Source: Pseudoalteromonas sp. OOF1S-7
Lineage (GTDB): Bacteria > Pseudomonadota > Gammaproteobacteria > Enterobacterales > Alteromonadaceae
Direction of reading: 5' to 3'
Assembly (NCBI RefSeq): GCF_022347765.1
Contig: NZ_JAKRFZ010000024.1
Span: 1-64,000 of the forward strand
DNA length: 64,000 bases
Below, piece after piece: positions 35,137 to 42,309 of the stretch (its first letter is position 1; each line of letters opens with the position of its first letter). The notes under the pieces are model-generated. The model did not search any database. It had not been told where the DNA came from and saw nothing but the letters and a program-made list of their open reading frames with translations. Made by a program: the position numbers and the translations under genes.

Positions 35137-35802
35137 CTAAGCGGGCTGTGTATTTTGTTTCAATTCGGCCAATGCCTTATCCACTTGCTCTTCGCGCGCC
35201 AGTGTTTCCAGTGCCTGCCATTGCGCTTGCTCTTTGCTGATCAGCTCGTAGCTGTCCACCTCGGCCTCGACTCGCTCAACCTTACGCTCAAGGTGTTCAA
35301 AGCGGGTTAACGCCTCTTCTATCGACTGCTGACTCACCACACTACGCGCTTTCAGCTGGCTGATGGCTGTGTGTTCACGGCGAGTCAGCTGCGCTTCTTT
35401 ATCGCGCAGCTGATTGAGCTTTTCAGTCAATGTTTGTGCATCCTGTTCCAGCTTGTCGTAAGCCTGCTGTAACTGCGCCGCCTCATCTGCAATGTGCTGC
35501 TGGGCTTGCTGACATTTTTGCTTTTCCAGCAACGCGGCGCGGGCCAGATCTTCACGATCCTTTTGCAGCGCGTACTCAGCCTGCTGCTGCCATTGCTCGG
35601 CTTTTTTTGCCAACGTCTGGTTGCGACGAGCCAGCGCTTTTTGCTCACAGATCACCTGTACCACAGTACTGCGACATTCACTGAGCGCTTCCTCAAGCTG
35701 AGTCAAGATCTGACGTTGGTTCTTTTTCGGATCATCCGCTTTGTCGAGCAACGCATTAAACTCGGCTTTGATTAAATCTTCGATTCGGTCGATTAAGGCC
35801 AT
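35137..35802 (-). CDS. pspA: PspA/IM30 family phage shock protein
   Basis: A 221-residue coiled-coil protein of the PspA/IM30 (bacterial ESCRT-III) family that binds stressed inner membranes. The N-terminal amphipathic helix ALIDRIEDLIKAEFNALLDK is followed by ADDPKKNQRQILTQLEEALS, a close match to PspA. Long heptad helices rich in Gln, Glu and Ala fill residues 30-215. ATG 35802 has AAGGAG 8 bases upstream and gives the family N-terminus; the frame extends 20 codons further up but crosses the promoter. A sigma-54 promoter lies at 35841-35856, as for psp operons controlled by PspF; no pspF gene is in the window. Confidence 0.87.
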   Translation of the reverse strand: MALIDRIEDLIKAEFNALLDKADDPKKNQRQILTQLEEALSECRSTVVQVICEQKALARRNQTLAKKAEQWQQQAEYALQKDREDLARAALLEKQKCQQAQQHIADEAAQLQQAYDKLEQDAQTLTEKLNQLRDKEAQLTRREHTAISQLKARSVVSQQSIEEALTRFEHLERKVERVEAEVDSYELISKEQAQWQALETLAREEQVDKALAELKQNTQPA

Positions 35803-35840
35803 GACAGGCTCCTTGAATAAGCTAATGTTGATTAACTTAT

Positions 35841-35856
35841 TCCAAGGTTTGTGCCA
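35841..35856 (-). promoter_or_regulatory. Sigma-54 promoter of the psp operon
   Basis: On the minus strand TGGCACAAACCTTGGA matches the -24/-12 consensus TGGCAC-N5-TTGCA in exact register, with one change (GC to GG at -12). Transcription would begin about 25-30 bases before the pspA ATG. Sigma-54 control is the norm for psp operons. Confidence 0.8.
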
Positions 35857-35933
35857 AAACACACTTATTCTTAAAAATCAAATAGTTAAAATATAAAGTG
35901 GATTATTAAGACGCAGAATATGAAAGGGGGTGT

Positions 35934-35966
35934 GGTCAAAAAAGCACATAGTTAGCTTTTTTGACC
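35934..35966. terminator. Terminator after dusA
   Basis: A perfect 12-bp stem (GGTCAAAAAAGC / GCTTTTTTGACC) with a 9-base loop, 10 bases past the dusA stop. Its U-run is inside the stem, so it may act in both directions. It insulates the psp promoter from dusA transcription. Confidence 0.75.
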
Positions 35967-35976
35967 AAAATCAGAA

Positions 35977-36990
35977 CTACAATTCTGGCACAAAGCTCAG
36001 CGCTTTTTCCATCACGCTGATATCGGCGCTTTTACCATGGCCGTTTTCCGACAGGTGACGGCGGAAGCCACGAGCGCCGGGCTGGTTTTGAAAAATCCCC
36101 AGCATATGGCGGGCGATGTGCCAAAAGTTAGCGCCGTTAGACATCTCAGCTTCAATATAGTCATACATGCTGCGAACGACCTGATGGCGAGTCTGAGTAA
36201 ATGCGGGGGCGCCATACAGGGCGCTGTCAACTTCAGACAGCATAAATGGGTTGCTGTAAGCTTCACGCCCAATCATCACACCATCGAGATGGGCCAGATG
36301 ATGCTGACATTCTTCAATGGTTTTCACGCCACCATTAATACTGATATGCAGATCCGAATAGTCCTGCTTGAGTTTGTACACTCGTGGGTAATCCAGTGGA
36401 GGAATTTCGCGGTTTTCCTTGGGGCTCAGACCCTGCAACCAGGCTTTGCGGGCATGAATAATAAAATCATCACAGCCGACAGCTTTTGATGTTTCAATCA
36501 GGCGGGTCAGAAACTCATACGAATCCTGCTCATCAATGCCGATCCGGGTTTTCACCGTCACCGGAATAGACACTTCGCTTTTCATCGCCGCGACGCATTC
36601 CGCCACCAGTTCTGGTTCTGCCATCAAGCACGCACCAAAACGGCCATTTTGCACCCGATCCGACGGACACCCCACATTAAGGTTCACTTCGTTGTAGCCA
36701 TACTGCTCAGCGCGCTTGGCACACTCAGCCAGAGCTTTAGGATCTGATCCGCCCAGCTGTAATGCCACCGGCATTTCGTGCTCGCCAAAGTGCAGATAAT
36801 CACCTTTACCAAAGATGATTGCACCGGTGGTGATCATTTCAGTATAGAGCACTGCGTGTTTAGTCAACTTTCGGTGAAAGGTCCGGCAATGGCGATCAGT
36901 CCAATCCAGCATGGGCGCAACGGAAAAGCGACGAAACGCCGGATTGCTTGTGTCTAGCGGGCTTGCGCCTGAATTATCTGTGTTTGTCAT
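35977..36990 (-). CDS. dusA: tRNA-dihydrouridine(20/20a) synthase DusA
   Basis: A 337-residue flavoenzyme that reduces uridine 20 and 20a in the tRNA D-loop with NADPH. TIM-barrel FMN motifs are visible: FSVAPMLDWTDRHCRTFHRK at about 22, LQLGGSDPKALAECAKRAEQ, NLNVGCPSDRVQNGRFGACL (with the catalytic Cys of the family), TVKTRIGID, FIIHARKAWLQGLSPKENRE, SINGGVKT and DGVMIGREAYSNPFML. The RNA-binding helical domain follows. The sequence pattern fits DusA rather than DusB or DusC. Length is normal. Probably monocistronic. Confidence 0.95.
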   Translation of the reverse strand: MTNTDNSGASPLDTSNPAFRRFSVAPMLDWTDRHCRTFHRKLTKHAVLYTEMITTGAIIFGKGDYLHFGEHEMPVALQLGGSDPKALAECAKRAEQYGYNEVNLNVGCPSDRVQNGRFGACLMAEPELVAECVAAMKSEVSIPVTVKTRIGIDEQDSYEFLTRLIETSKAVGCDDFIIHARKAWLQGLSPKENREIPPLDYPRVYKLKQDYSDLHISINGGVKTIEECQHHLAHLDGVMIGREAYSNPFMLSEVDSALYGAPAFTQTRHQVVRSMYDYIEAEMSNGANFWHIARHMLGIFQNQPGARGFRRHLSENGHGKSADISVMEKALSFVPEL

Positions 36991-37165
36991 ACTACCTCTG
37001 AACGCTCAAATTAACAGCTCGAAACTGCCAACAAGACTAATACCAAACTACATCCTGGCCCGTCCTTCGCAAATAACCGGTCGCGAGTGGCCATCAAAAT
37101 AACTAAGAGTGGAATTATACACGCTGTTATGATGAGTTTCACCCAGCGCTGATAGGTGTGGAGTG

Positions 37166-37185
37166 GGCGGCCAAAATGGGCCGCC
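37166..37185 (-). terminator. Hairpin after galE
   Basis: GGCGGCC / GGCCGCC stem with a 6-base loop, 10 bases past the galE stop. No U-run follows, so it is only a possible terminator. Confidence 0.45.
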
Positions 37186-37194
37186 TATTGAAGG

Positions 37195-38211
37195 TTAACC
37201 TGCATACCCGTTCGGGTTTTGGCTTTGCCAGCGCCAGGTGTCCTGCATCATTTCATCGATGCCACGCTCTGCTTGCCAGCCCAGCTCATTCAGCGCTTTT
37301 TCGGGGGCGGCATAACAGGCGGCAATATCACCATCGCGACGCGGTTTTATTTCGTAATTGATTGGCTTGCCTGCAGCTTTTTCAAACGCTTTGACCATGT
37401 CCATTACCGAGTAACCATTACCTGTGCCGAGATTATAGATATGCGCGCCAGGTTGTGCTGCAATCTTGTTCAATGCCTTCAGGTGGCCAATGGCCAGGTC
37501 AACAACATGGATATAATCACGCACCCCTGTCCCATCATGGGTGTCATAGTCATTACCAAACACGCCCAGCGTATCTAGCTTACCCACCGCAACCTGTGCA
37601 ATATAAGGCAGCAGATTGTTCGGAATGCCATTCGGGTCTTCGCCTATCTGACCAGAGACATGTGCGCCGACCGGGTTAAAATAACGCAAAATCGCGAACG
37701 CCCAGCGTGCATCTGATTTAGCCAGGTCTTGCAGGATCATCTCGACCATCAGTTTAGAGGTGCCGTACGGGTTAGTTGTACCACCTACCGGAAACTCTTC
37801 GCGAATAGGTAAACTGGCAGGGTCGCCATAAACCGTTGCAGAAGAGCTAAACACCAACTGAAATACGCCGGCATCTCGCATCGCATCCAGTAAAGTCAGC
37901 GTTCCCTGAACGTTATTTTGATAATATTCAACTGGCTTCTGCACCGACTCACCAACCGCCTTTAACCCGGCAAAGTGGATCACCTGTTCCACCTGATGTT
38001 GCGCTAAAACGCGATCGAGAAAGGCTTTGTCACAGATATCACCCTGATAAAACGTCGCGGCACGACCTGTTAACGCTTCTACGCGTTGCAAAGATTGCTG
38101 TGAAGCGTTACTCAAGTTATCGACAACAACCACATCCTTGCCTTCACTCAACAACTCCAGCACGGTATGCGAACCAATATACCCGGCACCACCGGTAACT
38201 AAGACGGTCAT
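37195..38211 (-). CDS. galE: UDP-glucose 4-epimerase
   Basis: A 338-residue short-chain dehydrogenase-type enzyme that interconverts UDP-glucose and UDP-galactose with bound NAD. The Rossmann motif is MTVLVTGGAGYIGSHTVLEL. The catalytic Ser is in FSSSATVYGDP and the YxxxK pair is in NPYGTSKLMVEMI. The family sequence YFNPVGAHVSGQIGEDPNGI and the C-terminal RDYIHVVDLAIGH are present. ATG 38211 is chosen: AGGA lies upstream and the Rossmann strand begins at once; a frame start at 38256 would add 15 residues. Supplies galactose units for surface polysaccharides. No gal operon surrounds it. Confidence 0.95.
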   Translation of the reverse strand: MTVLVTGGAGYIGSHTVLELLSEGKDVVVVDNLSNASQQSLQRVEALTGRAATFYQGDICDKAFLDRVLAQHQVEQVIHFAGLKAVGESVQKPVEYYQNNVQGTLTLLDAMRDAGVFQLVFSSSATVYGDPASLPIREEFPVGGTTNPYGTSKLMVEMILQDLAKSDARWAFAILRYFNPVGAHVSGQIGEDPNGIPNNLLPYIAQVAVGKLDTLGVFGNDYDTHDGTGVRDYIHVVDLAIGHLKALNKIAAQPGAHIYNLGTGNGYSVMDMVKAFEKAAGKPINYEIKPRRDGDIAACYAAPEKALNELGWQAERGIDEMMQDTWRWQSQNPNGYAG

Positions 38212-38297
38212 AGTAATTTTCCTAAAAACATAACTGCGTTCATTGTAAACGATCACGTCCGATGTGTCAGTGTTTTACAGATAAGGGCCGTCGCCGC

Positions 38298-39161
38298 TTA
38301 GGCTTGCTCACACACAAATACCAGGTGCTGCCCTTGCTTGCTCAGGCGTGAAATTGTTCCGGCGCAATAGGCCGACAAGTTTCGCCATAACCGAACATCA
38401 TATGGGTTATCCAGCTGGCGGGTATAAATGCGACCGCCAATGGCATAGGCAATGGTATTATCATCAAACCAGGTGTAATAATGGACGCTGGTTGGTAGTG
38501 CAAAGTGCCGTGTCACCATATGTGTTTGTGCATTGAAAGTCGCAAACCATTGCTGACCCAGTGCGGTATAGCTGAAACTGTAAAGCGCCCGCGAAGGGTT
38601 GTAGGCAAGTGTACGGCCAATATCACTGGCCACTACTTGAGGTAAATGCCCTTTTAAGTCCGTGAACTGCAAAGTATGTGGCGCGCCAAGAATAAACATT
38701 ACCAGTTGCTCGTCTTCGCCCCAGGCGTGGTAACCCACAGGGGCAATATGCTCAAACAGTCGCCTCGGTGAATGTGCTTCTGAAAATGGATAAAACCACA
38801 GTTTTTGCGAGCCATCGGCTTCAACGACCACCGCAGAAAGCCCGTCATCATAGGGGTATAGAGTGGGTGAATATTCAGACACTGGGGTATTGGTGAGATT
38901 ACGAGCCTCTTGAGTAGTAAAATCATAAAAAAACAGGTCGGTTTGCGCACCTGCAGGACTTTGAACCTGCTGCGTAAAATAGACGCCATTGTCGACAACC
39001 AAAGGCTGGTTGTGATAGCCATCCGCTGCGCTAATCGGTTTGACCGACAGCGCACCTGCGTGCTCTTCTGCCAGCCACAGCTGGGAGGCTGGCATCGCAT
39101 TGAGCGCCCCCGTTACGCCCCATAGCAACCCGATTGTGATGATCTTTTTCAGCAGTGTCAT
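38298..39161 (-). CDS. Exported TolB-like beta-propeller protein
   Basis: A 287-residue protein with a signal peptide (LLKKIITIGLLWGVTGALNA, about residues 3-22) and repeated beta-propeller turns like those of TolB/PD40: NQPLVVDNGVYFTQQVQ, TDLFFYDFTTQEARNLTNTP, YSPTLYPYDDGLSAVVVEAD and SQKLWFYPFSEAHSPRRLFE. One Cys pair near the C-terminus (YCAGTISR, VFVCEQA) could form a disulfide. No catalytic residues are evident. Function unknown; periplasmic binding or scaffolding is likely. Transcribed divergently from the prkB-type gene. Confidence 0.72.
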   Translation of the reverse strand: MTLLKKIITIGLLWGVTGALNAMPASQLWLAEEHAGALSVKPISAADGYHNQPLVVDNGVYFTQQVQSPAGAQTDLFFYDFTTQEARNLTNTPVSEYSPTLYPYDDGLSAVVVEADGSQKLWFYPFSEAHSPRRLFEHIAPVGYHAWGEDEQLVMFILGAPHTLQFTDLKGHLPQVVASDIGRTLAYNPSRALYSFSYTALGQQWFATFNAQTHMVTRHFALPTSVHYYTWFDDNTIAYAIGGRIYTRQLDNPYDVRLWRNLSAYCAGTISRLSKQGQHLVFVCEQA

Positions 39162-39330
39162 TGTGTTGTATCCCTTGTTTTTTTCGCTATCATACCGGGC
39201 AACAGCAGGAACTCAATCATTGCCCGCCCAGTCACCGGAAATGCCTTGCGAATTTTCCCTTATCGAGTAACATCGAAAGGTGTTAATCGGAAGTTACGCT
39301 CAGCCTGACTGAGCCAGGTAAGGGGACAAA

Positions 39331-40230
39331 ATGTCTGCAAAGCATCCAATCATCGCGATCACGGGGAGTTCCGGTGCCGGAACCACCACCACCACAGCCG
39401 CGATTAAGCACATTTTTCGTAGCCTGGACGCCAAAGCTGAATTCGTGGAAGGCGACAGCTTTCACCGTTACACCCGCCCGGAAATGGACAAGCTCAAACG
39501 GGAGGCCCTGCAAGAAGGGAAACACCTGAGCTACTTTGGCCAGGAAGCCAATGATTTTGCCGCACTCGAAACCCTGTTTGAAACCTATGGTCAGAGCGGT
39601 ACCGGCCAGGTTCGGCGTTATCTGCATACCTTTGATGATGCGGTGCCTTATAATCAACTACCGGGCACTTTCACACCATATCAGGAACTGGACAGCAACA
39701 GCGACATGCTGTTTTATGAAGGCCTGCACGGTGGCATAGTAACCGAAGAGCATGATGTCGCCCATCATGTTGATCTTCTGATTGGTATGGTACCTATCAT
39801 CAACCTGGAGTGGATCCAGAAATTAATTCGTGACACCCACGAGCGCGGGCATTCACGTGAAGCCGTAATGAGCTCGATCGTGCGTAGTATGGATGACTAC
39901 ATAAACCATATTACCCCTCAGTTCTCGCGTACTCACATAAACTTTCAACGTGTCCCCACAGTCGATACTTCCAACCCGTTCAGTGCCAAAGACATTCCCT
40001 CACTGGATGAGAGCTTCGTGGTGATCCGCTTTCGCGATATCAAAGATGTCGATTTCCCTTACTATCTGCAGATGATCCAGGGCAGCTTTATGTCACGCGT
40101 CAATACCTTAGTCGTGCCTGGTGGAAAAATGGGCCTGGCGATGGAGTTGGTGTTAACACCACTTATTAAAGACTTGCTGACCAAAAAGCGGGCACTGGAA
40201 CAAATTGTACCGCTGGATTTGCCGGTTTAA
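39331..40230 (+). CDS. prkB: Phosphoribulokinase-like P-loop kinase
   Basis: A 299-residue cytoplasmic protein of the PrkB family. P-loop IAITGSSGAGTTTTTAAIKH at about residues 8-27, GDSFHRYTRPEMDKLKREAL, LHTFDDAVPYNQLPGTF, the Walker-B-like MLFYEGLHGG, and VDLLIGMVPIINLEWIQKLI are all family features. True phosphoribulokinase makes ribulose 1,5-bisphosphate in the Calvin cycle, but there is no sign of RuBisCO here, and enteric and marine heterotrophs carry prkB with no known substrate. AAGGGG before ATG supports the start. Monocistronic. Confidence 0.9.
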   Translation: MSAKHPIIAITGSSGAGTTTTTAAIKHIFRSLDAKAEFVEGDSFHRYTRPEMDKLKREALQEGKHLSYFGQEANDFAALETLFETYGQSGTGQVRRYLHTFDDAVPYNQLPGTFTPYQELDSNSDMLFYEGLHGGIVTEEHDVAHHVDLLIGMVPIINLEWIQKLIRDTHERGHSREAVMSSIVRSMDDYINHITPQFSRTHINFQRVPTVDTSNPFSAKDIPSLDESFVVIRFRDIKDVDFPYYLQMIQGSFMSRVNTLVVPGGKMGLAMELVLTPLIKDLLTKKRALEQIVPLDLPV

Positions 40231-40304
40231 CGCCCGGTTACACTTCATCGCTTGCGACCTGTCAGGCGAAGCCGTTACACTAGCGCTTTTTCAGGGCATC
40301 GCGC

Positions 40305-40838
40305 ATGGCAGTTATTAAGGTACTCGTCGGGTCAAAAAACCCGGTCAAAGTTAATGCCGCAAGGCAGATATTCACACAGTATTTTCCGAACAGTGAAATC
40401 CTATGCGACGGGCTGCATGCCCCTAGTGGGGTAGCGGACCAGCCTCTGGGCGAAGCTGACACACTACTGGGCGCACAAAACCGCGTGCAATACCTGGCTG
40501 ACCACCACACAGCCGACTACTACTGTGCAATGGAAGGCGGTGCCCATCAGTTTGCTTATGGCCCCGCCACCTTTGCTTTTGTTGTCATATCCAATGGTCA
40601 GCATGAGAGTGTTGGCCGCAGTGCCAACCTGCCACTACCGCAACGGATTTATGATGCGCTGATCGCAGGAGAAGAGCTGGGTCACGTGATGGATCGCCTG
40701 TTCAATACCGACAATATTAAACAAAAAGGGGGCGCGATAGGTTTGCTGACTAACCACCTGGCAACCCGGGAAAGCGCCTATACGCAGGCCCTGTTGCTGG
40801 CTATGGCCCCTTTTAACCATCCAGAGCTATACGTATGA
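40305..40838 (+). CDS. yjjX: Inosine/xanthosine triphosphatase YjjX
   Basis: A 177-residue housecleaning NTPase that removes ITP and XTP so deaminated purines do not enter nucleic acids. The opening IKVLVGSKNPVKVNAARQIF, the acidic EADTLLGAQNRVQYL, YCAMEGGAHQFAYGPATFAF, and the LP-rich loop (SANLPLPQRIYDALIAGEEL) plus QKGGAIGLLTNHL are family signatures. Length is normal. The stop codon overlaps the start of the yjjG gene (ATGA), so the pair is an operon with a shared theme of nucleotide cleansing. Confidence 0.93.
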   Translation: MAVIKVLVGSKNPVKVNAARQIFTQYFPNSEILCDGLHAPSGVADQPLGEADTLLGAQNRVQYLADHHTADYYCAMEGGAHQFAYGPATFAFVVISNGQHESVGRSANLPLPQRIYDALIAGEELGHVMDRLFNTDNIKQKGGAIGLLTNHLATRESAYTQALLLAMAPFNHPELYV

Positions 40839-41530
40839 AATATACCCATATTCTCTTTGATGCCGATGAAACCCTGTTCAGTTTCAACGCTTTTTTAGGC
40901 CTAAAGGCCCTGTTTGCCCGTTATAATGTGGAATTTAGCGAAGCCGATAACGCCGAATATCAGCGCATCAACAAACCTTTGTGGGTGCAGTATCAGAACG
41001 GCGAAATTGATGCAAAAACCCTCCAGATCACACGCTTTGCATTTTGGTCTGAGCGCCTCAACGTGCCTGCTGAAACCCTCAACCTGGGGTTTCTGGATGC
41101 CATGGCCGAGCTCTGTAACCCACTGCCTGGTGCAGCTGAGTTATTACATGTTTTACAAGGCAAAGCCACCCTGGCAATCATCACCAATGGTTTTACCGCC
41201 TTGCAGGAGAAACGCCTGGCACACACCGGATTCAAAGATTATTTTCACAGTATTGTGATTTCTGAGCAAGTGGGTGTGGCTAAACCCGATCCCCGCGTCT
41301 TTAAGCACGCGCTGTCACTGCTGGACAATCCTGATAAGTCTCGGGTACTGATGGTTGGTGATACACCCGCCAGTGATGTACTGGGTGCCAATCGCTTTGG
41401 TATCGACAGCTGCTGGTTACGCCACCCGGGTGCCGAGTGCCCGCCTGAAATCAACCCGACCTACACGGTCGACAACCTCGCGCAGCTCCAGGCCCTGCTT
41501 ATGAACCCAGACACACAAAAGGCAAGCTAA
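40835..41530 (+). CDS. yjjG: Pyrimidine 5'-nucleotidase YjjG (HAD family)
   Basis: A 231-residue HAD phosphatase that dephosphorylates (non-canonical) pyrimidine monophosphates and protects against mutagenic analogues. HAD motif I is HILFDADETLFSFNA (DxDxT, Asp9 and Asp11); motif II is AIITNGFTALQEKRL; motif III Lys and motif IV are in VGVAKPDPRVFKHAL and VLMVGDTPASDVLGANRFGI. It overlaps yjjX by four bases. Its TAA stop lies inside the loop of the operon terminator. Confidence 0.94.
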   Translation: MKYTHILFDADETLFSFNAFLGLKALFARYNVEFSEADNAEYQRINKPLWVQYQNGEIDAKTLQITRFAFWSERLNVPAETLNLGFLDAMAELCNPLPGAAELLHVLQGKATLAIITNGFTALQEKRLAHTGFKDYFHSIVISEQVGVAKPDPRVFKHALSLLDNPDKSRVLMVGDTPASDVLGANRFGIDSCWLRHPGAECPPEINPTYTVDNLAQLQALLMNPDTQKAS

Positions 41531-41542
41531 GCTTGCCTTTTT
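41517..41542 (+). terminator. Terminator of yjjX-yjjG
   Basis: GGCAAGC / GCTTGCC stem, 3-base loop TAA (the yjjG stop codon itself), then five U. An A-run precedes it, so it may also serve the convergent rlmB-rnr operon. Confidence 0.9.
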
Positions 41543-41566
41543 CATGTCACTGATAGCGACTTCGGG

Positions 41567-42307
41567 TTATTGATTGTTACGCTGGCGTAATACTTCAAAC
41601 AAGCAAACTCCGGTGGCCACCGATACATTTAGGCTGGATACCGTGCCCACCATCGGGATTTTCACCAGCACATCGCAATGTTCGCGTGTCAGACGACGCA
41701 TGCCGTCGCCCTCAGCACCCATCACGATAGCAATTGGGCCGGTCAGACTGGCATCAAACAGCTCCGTGTCGGTTTCACCTGCGGTGCCGACAACCCAGAC
41801 ACCCGCTTCTTTGATGTCCCTGAGCGTACGCGCCAGGTTCGTTACCTGAATAAGCGGGACGGTTTCCGCAGCCCCGCACGCAACTTTTCGGGCCGTGCCG
41901 TTGAGCTTGGCAGATTTGTCTTTGGGCACTATCAAAGCGTGTGCACCAGCGGCATCCGCACTGCGTAAGCAGGCACCGAGATTGTGCGGATCCGTCACCC
42001 CATCCAGGACCAAAAAGAATGGCGTAGATTCTCGGGCTAAGATCTCATCCAGATCGCGTTCATTGAGTACTCTGGCCGCTTTTACATTGGCAATGATCCC
42101 CTGGTGCTGCTCACCATTGGCTTTATTGTCCAGCGCCTTACGCTGCATAAACTGCACAGAGATACCAAACTTACGTGCTTCATTGACGACCGCATTAAGG
42201 CGTTTGTCGTCTCGTCCTTTAAGCGCATAGATCTCTAAAAAACGTTCAGGGGTCGTGGCTAAAATGGCCTCAACAGAATGGAAACCAAAAATTAATTCAT
42301 TACTCAA
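41567..42307 (-). CDS. rlmB: 23S rRNA (guanosine-2'-O-)-methyltransferase RlmB
   Basis: A 246-residue SpoU-class methyltransferase that methylates G2251 of 23S rRNA in the peptidyl-transferase centre. An N-terminal L30e-like substrate domain (FGFHSVEAILATTPERFLEI) precedes the knotted SPOUT domain with motif 1 (DGVTDPHNLGACLRSADAAG), motif 2 (IAIVMGAEGDGMRRLT) and motif 3 (KIPMVGTVSSLNVSVATGVC). Length is standard. It starts 2 bases after the rnr stop, the same rnr-rlmB order as in enteric bacteria. Confidence 0.96.
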   Translation of the reverse strand: MSNELIFGFHSVEAILATTPERFLEIYALKGRDDKRLNAVVNEARKFGISVQFMQRKALDNKANGEQHQGIIANVKAARVLNERDLDEILARESTPFFLVLDGVTDPHNLGACLRSADAAGAHALIVPKDKSAKLNGTARKVACGAAETVPLIQVTNLARTLRDIKEAGVWVVGTAGETDTELFDASLTGPIAIVMGAEGDGMRRLTREHCDVLVKIPMVGTVSSLNVSVATGVCLFEVLRQRNNQ

Positions 42308-42309
42308 GG

